Shown here piece by piece: positions 29,832 through 41,596 of a stretch of 64,000 nt of DNA. Source of the stretch: Gilliamella sp. Occ3-1 (GTDB lineage: Bacteria > Pseudomonadota > Gammaproteobacteria > Enterobacterales > Orbaceae); the NCBI RefSeq assembly GCF_001690655.1, contig NZ_LZHQ01000009.1, positions 37,836 through 101,835 of the forward strand, in the 5' to 3' direction. The notes under the pieces are model-generated. The model had not been told where the DNA came from and searched no databases. It was given only the letters and a program-made list of their open reading frames with translations. How positions within the stretch are numbered: the first letter of the stretch is position 1; each line of letters opens with the position of its first letter. A program made the translations under genes and the position numbers.

Positions 29832-31319
29832 CTAATTTACTTTGTTGTGATAACGTTTATACGCTTGTTTAAAATGATCTGCTACGATCTCGTTTGGCTT
29901 TTTATCAAAAAGACTAAAAATAATAATAGCTATAGAAGCAAATAAAAATCCAGGGATAAGCGAATACAAATTAAACCAATTAAAATTAATCCATAGCAAC
30001 ACAGTTACGGCACCAGTTATCATTCCAGCTAGTGCTCCATTACGTGTCATACGCGACCAAAAAACAGAAAATACGATTATAGGACCAAACGCCGCACCAA
30101 ATCCAGCCCAAGCATGACTTACTAAATCAAGTACGCTATTATTTGGATTAATAGCTAATAAAATAGCAATAACTGAAACTAATAGCACCATTATACGACC
30201 AACCCATACCAATTCCTTTTGTTTTGCTTTTGGTCTAAAAAACGCACGATAAAAATCTTCCGTTAGAGCACTTGAACAAACTAATAATTGACAACTTAAT
30301 GTGCTCATGACCGCTGCTAAAATAGCGGCCAACAAAATACCAGCAATCCAAGGATTAAAAAGTAATTTCGACAATTCGATAAAAATACGTTCATGTTTAC
30401 CATCATTAATCAAGTAAGATAAATCTGGATTATGAGCAAAAAAGGCGATACCAAAAAAACCAACCGTGATTGCGCCAGCTAAACACAAAATCATCCATGT
30501 CATACTAATCCGTCGAGCGTTTTTCATTACTTCATGTGAATCAGCAGCCATAAATCTGGCTAAAATATGAGGTTGCCCAAAATATCCAAGCCCCCAACCT
30601 AATAATGAAATAATGGCAATAAAATCCATATGAGCAAATAAATTGGTATAATCTGAATTGAGCGATTCAATATATATCAATGCATCAGAAAGCCCACCAG
30701 CATTCACCATAACCATAATTGGCGTTAGAATAAGTGCAAACATCATTAAACTAGCTTGAATAGTATCAGTCCAGCTTACTGCTAAAAAACCACCGATAAA
30801 CGTATAGGCAATTGTTGCACCTGCACCCGCTAACATCGCCCAGCCATAGCTCATACCAAATGTACTCTCGAATAACTTTGCACCCGCAACTACGCCAGAA
30901 GCACAATAAATAGTAAAAAATATTAGAATAATGACAGCTGAAATAATGCGTAGAAGTGAGCTTTTATCATCAAATCGACGAGCAAAATAATCGGGTAAAG
31001 TTAATGAATTATGATTGATTTCAGTAAAGACTCGTAATCGTCCTGCAATGAGTAGCCAATTTAAATAAGCACCAATAATCAATCCGATTGCAATCCAACT
31101 TTGTGAAATACCAAACAAAAAAACAGCACCAGGTAATCCCATTAATAGCCAACCACTCATATCTGATGCGCCAGCTGAAAGCGCAGTCACAACACTACCG
31201 ATACGACGCCCACCTAAAATATAATCACCAAAATTTTGCGTTGAACGAAACGCAAAAAAACCTATGGCAATCATGCCTAAAATATATACAGCAAAGGTGA
31301 CAATCATTGGTAAGGGCAT
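29832..31319 (-). CDS. putP: Sodium/proline symporter PutP
   Basis: Inner-membrane solute:sodium symporter (SSS family) that imports proline; 495 residues (E. coli 502), about 13 transmembrane segments. Diagnostic segments are the N-terminal FGDYILGGRRIGSVVTALSAGASDMSGWLLMG region, AWTDT-like WTDTIQASLM and ILAAVMSTLSCQLLVCSS, which includes the sodium-site serine/threonine stretch. No putA proline dehydrogenase is in the window. It is divergent from nth, with a 263-base region between them. Confidence 0.93.
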   Translation of the reverse strand: MPLPMIVTFAVYILGMIAIGFFAFRSTQNFGDYILGGRRIGSVVTALSAGASDMSGWLLMGLPGAVFLFGISQSWIAIGLIIGAYLNWLLIAGRLRVFTEINHNSLTLPDYFARRFDDKSSLLRIISAVIILIFFTIYCASGVVAGAKLFESTFGMSYGWAMLAGAGATIAYTFIGGFLAVSWTDTIQASLMMFALILTPIMVMVNAGGLSDALIYIESLNSDYTNLFAHMDFIAIISLLGWGLGYFGQPHILARFMAADSHEVMKNARRISMTWMILCLAGAITVGFFGIAFFAHNPDLSYLINDGKHERIFIELSKLLFNPWIAGILLAAILAAVMSTLSCQLLVCSSALTEDFYRAFFRPKAKQKELVWVGRIMVLLVSVIAILLAINPNNSVLDLVSHAWAGFGAAFGPIIVFSVFWSRMTRNGALAGMITGAVTVLLWINFNWFNLYSLIPGFLFASIAIIIFSLFDKKPNEIVADHFKQAYKRYHNKVN

Positions 31320-31582
31320 ATCTTTAAAAAACCTTATTTGATAAAATTAAGAAATAGTACGCTAGCTTATCATAAAATGACTATGCTAAAAAGTCAGTGA
31401 GTATAAATGTGAATATACAAATAACAAAAAACTAAGCAACATTAAAAATAAAATTGTCTTACAATTATTAATCAGTACATTTCATCGTTCTCATCCATAT
31501 AAAAAAATAAATGCAACTTACAGATAAACAGTAAATAAAAGTATATAATATGCGTCTTACTATTTTTTAATAAAATTATTTT

Positions 31583-32221
31583 GTGAAACAATCAACCCGA
31601 ATTCAAATTTTAGAAAGATTAAAAGATCATATTAAAGATCCAACAACAGAACTAGTGTATGAAACACCTTTTGAACTATTAATCGCAGTAGTACTTTCAG
31701 CCCAAGCGACTGATGTTAGTGTAAACAAAGCCACAAAACCGCTGTTTGCTATTGCTAATACTGCTGAACAAATTTTGGCTCTTGGTATTGATAAACTAAA
31801 AAGCTATATCCGTACCATTGGGCTTTATAACAGTAAAGCGGATAATATAATAAAAACGTGTCAAATTTTGGTAGATAAATATCAGGGTGAAGTTCCTGAA
31901 CGTTTTGATGCACTAATTGAATTACCGGGTGTTGGTCGTAAAACGGCAAATGTTGTGTTAAACACCGCTTTCGGTTGGCCTACCATTGCCGTTGATACAC
32001 ACATATTTAGAGTAAGCAACCGTACAGGTTTTGCACCAGGTAAAACAGTAGAGGTTGTTGAAGAAAAATTGCTGAAAGTCGTACCCAAAGAATATAAAAT
32101 AAATTGTCACCACTGGCTAATATTACATGGCCGTTATACCTGTATTGCCAGAAAGCCTAGATGTGGATCCTGTGTTATAGAAGATTTGTGCGAATTTAAA
32201 GAAAAAACTTATCCAGAGTAG
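31583..32221 (+). CDS. nth: Endonuclease III
   Basis: Bifunctional DNA glycosylase/AP lyase removing oxidised pyrimidines; 212 residues (E. coli 211). The helix-hairpin-helix LPGVGRKTANVV carries the catalytic lysine and VDTHIFRVSNR the catalytic aspartate. The [4Fe-4S] cluster is C-x6-C-x2-C-x5-C in CIARKPRCGSCVIEDLC near the C-terminus. The start codon is GTG at 31583. The smrB start lies 6 bases past its stop, so the two are co-transcribed. Confidence 0.96.
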   Translation: MKQSTRIQILERLKDHIKDPTTELVYETPFELLIAVVLSAQATDVSVNKATKPLFAIANTAEQILALGIDKLKSYIRTIGLYNSKADNIIKTCQILVDKYQGEVPERFDALIELPGVGRKTANVVLNTAFGWPTIAVDTHIFRVSNRTGFAPGKTVEVVEEKLLKVVPKEYKINCHHWLILHGRYTCIARKPRCGSCVIEDLCEFKEKTYPE

Positions 32222-32227
32222 AAATCA

Positions 32228-32773
32228 ATGCCAAATAAATTTAATTTAGACCAAGATGATATAAACTTGTTTAAAAATAGTATTGGTAACATCACCAAAA
32301 AACTAAAACAAGATACTGTCGTTCATAAACCACAAAAACGTTCACAAAAAGTAATAGAAACCCAAAAACAGCAATATGAAAAAATTAATGCTGAATTTTA
32401 TTTTTCTGATGATTATCAGCCGCTATTGCAAGAAGACCCTATTTGCTATAGCCGAGAAAATGCAGATCCCTACGAAGTAAAAAAATTGCGTCGTGGATTT
32501 TATGAACCAGAATTCTTTTTAGACCTACATGGGTTAATTCAACAAGAGGCTAAAAAAGAAATTGCCGCTCTTATCGCAGCATGTTTACGTGAAAGAACGC
32601 ATTGTGCTTGTATCATGTATGGACATGGGAAAAACATCTTAAAAAAACAAACACCCATGTGGCTAGCTCAGCATCCTCATGTTATCTGTTTTCATCAAGC
32701 CCCTAAAGAATTTGGTGGCAACGCAGCACTTCTCATTTTATTTGATATTGAAAACAAACTAATAAATAGCTAG
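32228..32773 (+). CDS. smrB: Ribosome rescue endonuclease SmrB
   Basis: Smr-domain nuclease that cleaves mRNA at collided ribosomes (E. coli YfcN); 181 residues. The N-terminal KQDTVVHKPQKR region and KKLRRGFYEPEFFLDLHGL lead into the Smr core with the DLHGL motif and MYGHGKNILKKQTPMWLAQH, then FHQAPKEFGGNAALLIL. These match E. coli SmrB closely. It is coupled to nth here; I do not recall that pairing in E. coli. Confidence 0.93.
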   Translation: MPNKFNLDQDDINLFKNSIGNITKKLKQDTVVHKPQKRSQKVIETQKQQYEKINAEFYFSDDYQPLLQEDPICYSRENADPYEVKKLRRGFYEPEFFLDLHGLIQQEAKKEIAALIAACLRERTHCACIMYGHGKNILKKQTPMWLAQHPHVICFHQAPKEFGGNAALLILFDIENKLINS

Positions 32774-32941
32774 TTTTTGAAAACTTAACCAACCATCTGG
32801 GTAATCATAAAAATAATTTTTACTCTTCTTCCGTCAATTTATTTAAGCCTTTGTGACGACATTAGCATGTAGATAAAAACAACAATTAAAATAGTTTTAA
32901 CTAGAGGTTAATGTTTAAAAATAATTGTTAATAACGCAAAA

Positions 32942-33040
32942 CAAAAAAACCAGCTTAGCGATAACGTCAAGCTGGTAAACATTGGAAGCAATGTGAGCAA
33001 TGTCATACTTTTTCAGAAGCCTCTAAAGCTCTAACAAAGT
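32942..33040 (-). ncRNA. ryhB: RyhB-type iron-responsive small RNA
   Basis: On the minus strand a core reads GACATTGCTCACATTGCTTC (within 32987-33006), matching the conserved target-pairing and Hfq-binding core of E. coli RyhB. It is followed by a Rho-independent terminator whose stem ACCAGCTT / AAGCTGGT (32949-32976) precedes a run of seven T. About 10 bases upstream of the proposed 5' end (33040) is a near-perfect Fur box, with CATTAT (33047-33052) as a plausible -10. The length, about 99 bases, fits RyhB (90). In E. coli RyhB represses iron-using proteins when iron is scarce. The 5' end is estimated by comparison with the E. coli promoter. Confidence 0.87.
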
Positions 33041-33051
33041 ACGACAATAAT

Positions 33052-33070
33052 GATAATGATTATCATTAAC
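33052..33070 (-). promoter_or_regulatory. Fur box controlling ryhB
   Basis: GATAATGATTATCATTAAC matches the 19-bp Fur consensus GATAATGATAATCATTATC at 17 of 19 positions. It overlaps the -10/-35 region of the sRNA promoter, as in E. coli ryhB, so Fe-Fur should repress it. Confidence 0.88.
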
Positions 33071-33168
33071 AATGATCAAGCATTTTTTTATTTTCTAAGC
33101 TAGATAAAAATAAATCCTTTATTCTCTAATTTCATAATAAGAGGATTCATATTTAACAATATAAAAAA

Positions 33169-33194
33169 TAAGCAGAATATTCCTATTCTGCTTT
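33169..33194 (-). terminator. obgE operon terminator
   Basis: AGCAGAATA / TATTCTGCT stem (9 bp, 4-base loop) followed on the minus strand by a T-rich run (TTATTTTTTATA), about 60 bases past the obgE stop. Confidence 0.75.
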
Positions 33195-33252
33195 TATAAA
33201 AAATTCTACGCAATGGCTAATTTAGGCGAAATAAAACAGAGTATAGTACTCA

Positions 33253-35384
<2,132 letters not shown>

Positions 35385-35418
35385 ATCACCATCAATTTTA
35401 TATTAACTTCAAGAAATG

Positions 35419-35447
35419 AAAAAAGCCCCACAATAATTGTGAGGCTT
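35419..35447 (-). terminator. Attenuating terminator after rpmA
   Basis: Minus strand: AAGCCTCACAA, a 3-base loop, TTGTGGGGCTT then TTTTC. The stem is 11 bp with one G-U pair. It separates the abundant ribosomal proteins from yhbE-obgE. Confidence 0.75.
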
Positions 35448-35473
35448 CTAAAACTTTTTGAACCGTTTATGAA

Positions 35474-35734
35474 TTAGCTGTTAGCAACTACACTAACATA
35501 ACGACGATTCTTAGGTCCTTTAACTTCAAACTTTACTTGTCCATCAATTAAGGCAAATAGAGTATGATCACGACCACAACCTACATTAGTGCCTGGGTGG
35601 AATTGAGTTCCACGTTGACGAACTAAAATGTTACCAGCAAGAACTTCTTGACTACCATAACGTTTAACACCTAAACGTTTACTTTGGGAATCACGACCAT
35701 TACGTGATGAACCACCAGCCTTCTTATGTGCCAT
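35474..35734 (-). CDS. rpmA: 50S ribosomal protein L27
   Basis: 86 residues (E. coli 85). It starts [16 protein letters not shown], the N-terminal arm that reaches the peptidyl-transferase centre, then [22 protein letters not shown] and [17 protein letters not shown]. It lacks the extra cleaved N-terminal peptide found in Firmicutes L27. It lies 15 bases after rplU and is followed by a terminator hairpin. Confidence 0.98.
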   Translation of the reverse strand: MAHKKAGGSSRNGRDSQSKRLGVKRYGSQEVLAGNILVRQRGTQFHPGTNVGCGRDHTLFALIDGQVKFEVKGPKNRRYVSVVANS

Positions 35735-35749
35735 TGTTCGATACTCCTA

Positions 35750-36058
35750 TTAAGCGATTGCAGTGATCTTCACATCAGTGAACCACTGACGGTGACCTTG
35801 TTGTTTACGATAGTGTTTACGACGACGGAATTTAACAATTTTCACTTTATCGCCACGACCGTGCTCAACAATTTCTGCTTTAATTGTTGCACCTTCAACA
35901 AACGGAGCACCAACTTTGATGTCTTCACCATTTGCTACCATTAAAACTTTATCGAAAACAACTTCTGCACCTGTTTCGACTTCAATTTTTTCCAAGCGAA
36001 CGACTTGTCCTTCGCTAACTCGGTGTTGTTTACCACCACTTTGGAAAACTGCGTACAT
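35750..36058 (-). CDS. rplU: 50S ribosomal protein L21
   Basis: 102 residues (E. coli 103). It begins [20 protein letters not shown] and ends with the basic [22 protein letters not shown] segment that binds 23S rRNA. It heads the rplU-rpmA unit behind a well-formed promoter at 36136-36164. Confidence 0.98.
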   Translation of the reverse strand: MYAVFQSGGKQHRVSEGQVVRLEKIEVETGAEVVFDKVLMVANGEDIKVGAPFVEGATIKAEIVEHGRGDKVKIVKFRRRKHYRKQQGHRQWFTDVKITAIA

Positions 36059-36135
36059 ACTTAACTCCGCAATAAAAAGCAGACGATTACTTGATTAAAC
36101 ATATATGTCTGCGTGATTAATCTTATAGGGCGTGA

Positions 36136-36164
36136 ATTTTACGCAAATTTTATTCTTGTTGCAA
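36136..36164 (-). promoter_or_regulatory. Sigma-70 promoter of rplU-rpmA
   Basis: Minus strand TTGCAA (36164-36159), exact 17-base spacer, TAAAAT (36141-36136), followed by a GC-rich stretch near the expected start (about 36128), about 70 bases before the rplU ATG. Confidence 0.7.
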
Positions 36165-36289
36165 GCGCTCTTTAACAAAAGATCGCAAAAAGTTATAAAA
36201 AAGATCAGCGAGATACTCTTTTCAAGCTACAATAATCATAAATTACTATTTAGCCAGAATAAAATTTAAAAATAACGTTAAGTGTTTAT

Positions 36290-38098
36290 ATGTCGAAAAT
36301 AAAAATTCGCTACACCGAATCAATTATTAATCGTTTAACACTATTGCTGCTCTGTTTAGGCGCTATTGCTTTAGTTGCATTATCGTTTTCAATCCAGATT
36401 GCCAATGATACAAAAGGTGGAGCGTATATGGTTAATCAATTAGGCTTACTAAGAATGAAGAACTACCAAATACTAACAATGGTTCCACTCAATAAGGAAG
36501 ATTATGATAATTTAAATATTTTTATTAATATTTCTTCATCACAAAAACATTTAACGCTTTTAAAACGTTACGATTTAATTAATGCATTTAATCAGTTAGA
36601 AACCGATTGGAATACTCGACTTATTACTAAAATACAGCAAGCACAAAAAATCGATGAAATAAAAATTGATATTGAAAACTATGTTGCTCGTATCAACAAT
36701 TTAGTAGATAAGATTGATCAAAAAACCGAAAACAAAATTTATTATATTTCTCAATTACAACAATTATTTATTGTTATTATCGTAATTTTTTTAGCTGTTC
36801 AAATTTATTATTTACGCTACTACCTCCTTGCGCCATGGCAGAAACTAATTAGTATGGCTGAAGCAATTTTTAACCACAATTTTAAAGCGCGTTTTAATAT
36901 TAAAGGTAGAAAAAATGAATTTGATCTATTAGGGCTTGCTTTTAACAAAATGTCCGAGCAAATCGAATCACAATATTTATTGTTAGAAAAACAAGTCGCA
37001 GAAAAAACAGATAAATTACAACAAACCAATAAAATCGTTTCATTTCAATATCAAACAATTAAGCAACTGCATACTTCAGAACCATTGTGTGAACGTTTTC
37101 TAAAAATACTACACAAATTAGAAGATTTAGTACCATTAACTCAATTTAAAATTCGTTTTTATGAATCAAATAATACTGATCATTATCAACAAATTAGTTA
37201 CAATAATGAACAAAAATTACCTTATTGCCAAGGTCCTAAATGCAACGCTTGTTTAATCTCATCAAAAACTTCTCAAAAAAATAACTTTCAACGCCATTGG
37301 CACCTTCAAGAAAATGGAGAAAAATATGGGATATTATTTGCTTTACAGCCAGAAAATATCATATTAACCAATGAACAAGAAAACTTAATTATAGGAGTCA
37401 TCAAGCAAATGACTACCGCAATGAAGCTCGATAGACAAATTGAACAACAAAAACAATATTTATTAATAAAAGAACGCTCAGCAATGGCCAGAGAGCTGCA
37501 TGATTCCATTGCTCAATCTCTATCTTGTTTAAAAATACACCTCAGCTGCTTACAAATGCAATCAGATTTAACATCACAAAGCAGTATTGATTTATTGTCA
37601 ACAATGCGTAAAGAAGTCAATATAACCTACTCTCAACTAAGAGAACTAATTACCTCTTTTCGCTTACGCCTTAACCAAACGGGTTTTTATGCAAATTTAC
37701 TGGAATTAATTGAGGAATTTAATCAAAAATTACAATTCAATATTCAGTTTGAATATTTATTACCGCTGAATATTATCAATAGTAAATATGCATTTCATTT
37801 ATTGCAAATAATTCGAGAAGGACTAAATAACATATACAAACATGCTAAAGCTACACAGGTTATTGTTAGTTTAAAAATTGATGACCATCAAATTATTTCT
37901 GTTTGTATTGAGGATAATGGAATTGGTTTACAAAACAATATTAGACTAGATAATAGCTATGGTCTAATCATTATGCGTGATAGAGTTGAAATACTAAATG
38001 GTAATTTAACAATAAATAGCAAACCTCTCCAAGGAACACAAGTTATGATAGCATTTAAGGTTAATAAAACCATTTCATTCAAAACAACAGAAGAGTAA
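36290..38098 (+). CDS. narX: Nitrate/nitrite sensor histidine kinase NarX
   Basis: Inner-membrane sensor of 602 residues (E. coli NarX 598). TM1 is at about 16-37. The periplasmic P-box (about 46-61, LGLLRMKNYQ) senses nitrate, TM2 is at about 155-177, then HAMP. The linker keeps the NarX-type cysteines C313, C318 and C321, and a GAF-like part follows. The HisKA_3 H-box has H404 in ARELHDSIAQSLSCLKIH, and the ATPase domain has EDNGIGL and YGLIIMRDR. It is coupled to narL (2-base gap). NarQ is the main alternative, but the cysteine linker and the gene pair favour NarX. Confidence 0.93.
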   Translation: MSKIKIRYTESIINRLTLLLLCLGAIALVALSFSIQIANDTKGGAYMVNQLGLLRMKNYQILTMVPLNKEDYDNLNIFINISSSQKHLTLLKRYDLINAFNQLETDWNTRLITKIQQAQKIDEIKIDIENYVARINNLVDKIDQKTENKIYYISQLQQLFIVIIVIFLAVQIYYLRYYLLAPWQKLISMAEAIFNHNFKARFNIKGRKNEFDLLGLAFNKMSEQIESQYLLLEKQVAEKTDKLQQTNKIVSFQYQTIKQLHTSEPLCERFLKILHKLEDLVPLTQFKIRFYESNNTDHYQQISYNNEQKLPYCQGPKCNACLISSKTSQKNNFQRHWHLQENGEKYGILFALQPENIILTNEQENLIIGVIKQMTTAMKLDRQIEQQKQYLLIKERSAMARELHDSIAQSLSCLKIHLSCLQMQSDLTSQSSIDLLSTMRKEVNITYSQLRELITSFRLRLNQTGFYANLLELIEEFNQKLQFNIQFEYLLPLNIINSKYAFHLLQIIREGLNNIYKHAKATQVIVSLKIDDHQIISVCIEDNGIGLQNNIRLDNSYGLIIMRDRVEILNGNLTINSKPLQGTQVMIAFKVNKTISFKTTEE

Positions 38099-38100
38099 AA

Positions 38101-38754
38101 ATGGAACAAATAAATTGCTCAATACTTCTTATTGATGATCATCCAATGTTAAGAAATGGCGTAAAACAGCTGATAAATACAGTCAACCATTTTGACATTG
38201 TAGGAGAAACTGGCTCTGGAATAGAAGGCGTTAAATTAGCCGAAGAGCTTGATCCTGATATTATTTTACTTGATATCAATATGCAAGACGTTAATGGATT
38301 AGAAATATTACGCTATTTGCGCCAAAAAAACATATCGAGTCGAATTATTATGTTTACAGTATCAGATGCAAAAGAAGATATAATCACCGCACTAAAAACA
38401 GGTGCTGATGGCTATTTATTAAAAGATATGGAGCCTGAAGATTTTCTAAAATCACTACAAGAAATCTCGATTGGAAAACTAGTTATGGATAATGCTATTT
38501 CGCATATTATCCTCAATTACATGCGTCATAACAAACAACCAATTGCAAAACAGATGCATGATGTCAGCTTGTTGACACTAAGAGAAAATGAAATTTTTAA
38601 TTTATTAGTACAAGGACTATCAAATAAGCTAATTGCAAGAGATTTAGGTATCGTAGAAAGCACCGTCAAAGTACATATCAAAAGTATATTCAAAAAACTT
38701 AATTTTAAATCACGAATGGAAATGACAGTATGGTATTTACAAAGTAAGGAATAA
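38101..38754 (+). CDS. narL: Nitrate/nitrite response regulator NarL
   Basis: 217-residue response regulator (E. coli NarL 216). The receiver domain has acidic residues D12/D13 in LLIDDHPMLRNG, the phosphorylated D58 in ILLDINM and K107 or so in YLLKDM. The C-terminal LuxR-type HTH has SLLTLRENEIFNLLVQGLSNKLIARDLG and ESTVKVHIKSIFKKL. It is expected to bind TACYYMT heptamers, and such a palindrome precedes nirB at 44216-44231. NarP is possible by sequence class, but coupling to narX favours NarL. Confidence 0.92.
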   Translation: MEQINCSILLIDDHPMLRNGVKQLINTVNHFDIVGETGSGIEGVKLAEELDPDIILLDINMQDVNGLEILRYLRQKNISSRIIMFTVSDAKEDIITALKTGADGYLLKDMEPEDFLKSLQEISIGKLVMDNAISHIILNYMRHNKQPIAKQMHDVSLLTLRENEIFNLLVQGLSNKLIARDLGIVESTVKVHIKSIFKKLNFKSRMEMTVWYLQSKE

Positions 38755-38865
38755 TGTTATTTACTTAAAAATAGATAAATCATAACGCATTACCTTAAAT
38801 AGGTAAAACAATTTATAACACAAAATATAGGATGGTGTTCACGAAAATTCATCTATTTATTTCTA

Positions 38866-40239
38866 TTAATACTCAGAAAACCAATTCAGCTTTTCGCGGA
38901 ATGCTACAACAGGCCCGATAATAATTAAACTAGGACTATAAGCCTGCAAAGACAATTGTGCTAAATCACATAACAGACCTGATATTACTTTTTGCTTTGT
39001 CGTTGTACCTTCTTCAACAATTGCAACTGGCGTATTTGCATTCATACCGTATTTAATTAATTGTTTTTCGATGTTACTAGCTTGAGATAATCCCATATAA
39101 AAAACTAATGTTTGTTTTTCAGCGGCTAAACTTTTCCAATCAAGATGACTACCATCTTTCAAATGACCAGTAATTAAACGTACGCTATGAGCATAATCTC
39201 GATGCGTTAATGGAATTCCACTATAAGCAGAACAACCTGAAGCTGCAGTAATTCCTGGCACAACAGAAAATGGAATATCAGCATTAAATAATGTTTCGAG
39301 CTCTTCACCACCTCGACCAAAAATAAAAGGATCTCCACCTTTTAAACGTACAACACGTTTACCTTTTTTAGCTTGTTGTAAAAGAATCTGATTTATTTGT
39401 TCTTGAGGTACACAATGAAATCCTGCTCGCTTACCAACAAAAATACGTTGAGCATCTCGACGGGCTAAATTCATAATTTCATCCGATACTAATCTATCAT
39501 AGACAATAATATCTGCTTGTTGGATTTGTTGTAATCCCTTTAAAGTCAACAAGCCTGCATCACCCGGACCAGCGCCAACTAATACAACCTCTCCACGCGA
39601 ATCAAGTGAAGTATCAAATAACTCATTAGTGAGTTTTTCAACATGATCTGAATCGCTATTAGCAATCGCTTGAGCTAACCTATCATGAGAAAATAACCTT
39701 TCCCAAAAACGACGACGTTCCGTCACTGTTTGATAGGTTGTTTTAACTTTATTACGTAAATAACCGGCATATTTAGCTAATTTTCCTAAATGTTGGGGTA
39801 AAATGGACTCTAGTTTTTCACGCAATAATCTAGCCAAAACAGGAGCATGCCCTTCTGAAGATATTGCAACCATAATAGGCGAACGATCAATAATTGAGGG
39901 CATAATAAAACTCGCATCTTTTGGAGAATCAACCACATTACAAAAAATACGCCTTTTTTCCGTCTCAACACTCACCCTTTGATTAGTTTCCTGACAGTCT
40001 GTTGCCGCAATAACTAACCATTTATCATTCAGTAATTCGGCATTAAACTCCCCTTGAACTAAAACTAGTTGTTTTTGTTCATTCCAACATATGAATTGCT
40101 CGTTAAATTCATGCGCATTGACAGTTAAGCGTGCACCAGCTTCAAGTAATAATCGAGCTTTACGCTCAGCAACTTCACCGCCACCGACTAATAAGCAATC
40201 ACGGTTTTCTAGCTTACAAAATAAGGGGAAATAATCCAT
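38866..40239 (-). CDS. cysG: Siroheme synthase CysG
   Basis: Trifunctional enzyme making siroheme from uroporphyrinogen III: methyltransferase, dehydrogenase and ferrochelatase; 457 residues exactly as in E. coli. The N-terminal dehydrogenase/chelatase part has the NAD-binding [19 protein letters not shown]. The C-terminal SUMT part starts near residue 216 with [17 protein letters not shown] and contains [16 protein letters not shown] and [20 protein letters not shown]. It supplies the siroheme needed by NirB. It is the last gene of nirB-nirD-nirC-cysG, 228 bases after nirC. Confidence 0.96.
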   Translation of the reverse strand: MDYFPLFCKLENRDCLLVGGGEVAERKARLLLEAGARLTVNAHEFNEQFICWNEQKQLVLVQGEFNAELLNDKWLVIAATDCQETNQRVSVETEKRRIFCNVVDSPKDASFIMPSIIDRSPIMVAISSEGHAPVLARLLREKLESILPQHLGKLAKYAGYLRNKVKTTYQTVTERRRFWERLFSHDRLAQAIANSDSDHVEKLTNELFDTSLDSRGEVVLVGAGPGDAGLLTLKGLQQIQQADIIVYDRLVSDEIMNLARRDAQRIFVGKRAGFHCVPQEQINQILLQQAKKGKRVVRLKGGDPFIFGRGGEELETLFNADIPFSVVPGITAASGCSAYSGIPLTHRDYAHSVRLITGHLKDGSHLDWKSLAAEKQTLVFYMGLSQASNIEKQLIKYGMNANTPVAIVEEGTTTKQKVISGLLCDLAQLSLQAYSPSLIIIGPVVAFREKLNWFSEY

Positions 40240-40348
40240 AATACCTCAAAATAAAACATTATCTGTTTAAAAATTTATTAACAACTAACCTCTAATAATA
40301 GAAATTTATTAATTATCCTATTTTTAATTGCTTCGTTATTTTTTATTA

Positions 40349-40414
40349 CTAATTACGATTAAAACCAAATATAATCCTCATTAATTTAACACCTTTTGGG
40401 GGATTGCTTACCAT
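40349..40414 (-). CDS. Possible small protein between nirC and cysG
   Basis: 21-codon frame (MVSNPPKGVKLMR..., ending FNRN) in the same direction as nirC and cysG, preceded by a strong AGGAG 5 bases before the ATG. I do not recognise a family. A leader peptide or small membrane-associated protein is possible, as is chance. The remainder of the nirC-cysG gap shows nothing. Confidence 0.3.
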   Translation of the reverse strand: MVSNPPKGVKLMRIIFGFNRN

Positions 40415-40467
40415 GCTCTCTCCTTATATTAGGTTATTTTAACCACATTTTCTGAATTAAACAGCTA

Positions 40468-41235
40468 TTAAGGTCGATCTTCTTTGGGTGTTGAATACCA
40501 GTATCCCAGTCCCATAAATAATGCGCCAGAAACAATATTTCCTAATGAAACCCATAATAGATTATGACCAATTCCAGTTAATGTGTAAGCATCACTATGA
40601 TGACCAAACCATGAAAGTGAAAAAAGTGTCATGTTCGCAACGGAGTGTTCATAACCACAAGCAATAAATGCTAACAAACACCACCAAATAGCGATAAACT
40701 TTGCCGAACCTTCAACTCGATTAGCCATCCAAATCGCTAAACAAACTAACCAGTTACATAAAATACCTCTAGAAAATAATGCCGAAGCTGAAGCAGATGT
40801 TTTTGCTAAAGCCGCTGCATGAACCAAACTAGTATCCGTTGATAATAGCGGTGTTGCAGCATAAAAATACAATGCAGTAACAAAAATTGAACCTAATAAA
40901 TTTCCTAACCATGTTTGTGGCAATACTGTCCACATTTGGGTATGAGTAATTTTTTTGCATTTTACTCCTAGGGTTAAAAACATGGTATGCCCTGTAAATA
41001 ATTCAGAACCTGCAATTACAACCAACGTTAAAGCAATACCAAATGTTGCCCCCATAAGTAAAGGTCTTATTGATGGATCAACAAGGTTTCCTAAAGTAAA
41101 AATCAAAATAATACCTATTCCTACATAAACCCCAGCCATAGCAGAACTTAGCCAAAAACCAAATGGATTCGTTTTTGTCAAACGAACAATACGCGCAGCA
41201 TTTGCTGCACATTTATTAATTGTCTCTGTATACAT
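40468..41235 (-). CDS. nirC: Nitrite transporter NirC
   Basis: FNT-family (formate/nitrite) channel of the inner membrane; 255 residues (E. coli 268). About six transmembrane helices. Family segments include NPFGFWLSSAMAGVYVGIG, GSELFTGHTMFLT (FNT signature-like) and the GNLLGSIFVTALY and GNIVSGALFMGLGYW segments lining the pore. It moves nitrite in for NirBD. It is 27 bases after nirD in the conserved nirBDC order. Confidence 0.93.
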   Translation of the reverse strand: MYTETINKCAANAARIVRLTKTNPFGFWLSSAMAGVYVGIGIILIFTLGNLVDPSIRPLLMGATFGIALTLVVIAGSELFTGHTMFLTLGVKCKKITHTQMWTVLPQTWLGNLLGSIFVTALYFYAATPLLSTDTSLVHAAALAKTSASASALFSRGILCNWLVCLAIWMANRVEGSAKFIAIWWCLLAFIACGYEHSVANMTLFSLSWFGHHSDAYTLTGIGHNLLWVSLGNIVSGALFMGLGYWYSTPKEDRP

Positions 41236-41262
41236 AATGAATTTATCCTTTTAAAAATACAT

Positions 41263-41595
41263 TTAGCGCGACTTTACTTGTACGATCCCACCGTCATTAA
41301 CATCTACTTCATAATGGAAGATTGAATATTGTTCATCTTCAAAACAATAACCATCTTTTAAACGAAAGCGTTGCTTTTTAAGCGGGCTTGCCACCCATAA
41401 CTCATTTTCATGTTCTGCTATAATGCCTCGGGATAAAACACTTGCTTTAGCAAATGGATCAATATTACTAATCGCATAAAGCTCAGCATTATTATAAGGG
41501 CGAAAAATAGCCACATGATCATTACCAACAAGTGCACAAACTCCTGTGCCAGGTAAAATCTCATCAAGTTTACAAATAGTTATCCATTGACTCAT
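41263..41595 (-). CDS. nirD: Nitrite reductase (NADH) small subunit NirD
   Basis: 110-residue Rieske-like subunit (E. coli 108). It has the fold but lacks the paired Cys/His cluster ligands, as normal for NirD. Segments include LPGTGVCALVGNDHVAIFRP, YAISNIDPFAKASVLSRGI and VASPLKKQRFRLKDGYCFED. It begins 1 base after the nirB stop and works with NirB in the cytoplasm. Confidence 0.94.
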   Translation of the reverse strand: MSQWITICKLDEILPGTGVCALVGNDHVAIFRPYNNAELYAISNIDPFAKASVLSRGIIAEHENELWVASPLKKQRFRLKDGYCFEDEQYSIFHYEVDVNDGGIVQVKSR

Positions 41596-41596
41596 A

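Larger units (their letters stand above)
32774..33252. other. smrB / obgE intergenic region
   Basis: 479 bases without a protein gene. It holds the RyhB-type sRNA and its Fur box (32942-33070, minus strand) and the obgE terminator (33169-33194). The part next to smrB (32774-32940) and 33075-33165 show nothing else I can support. Confidence 0.7.
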
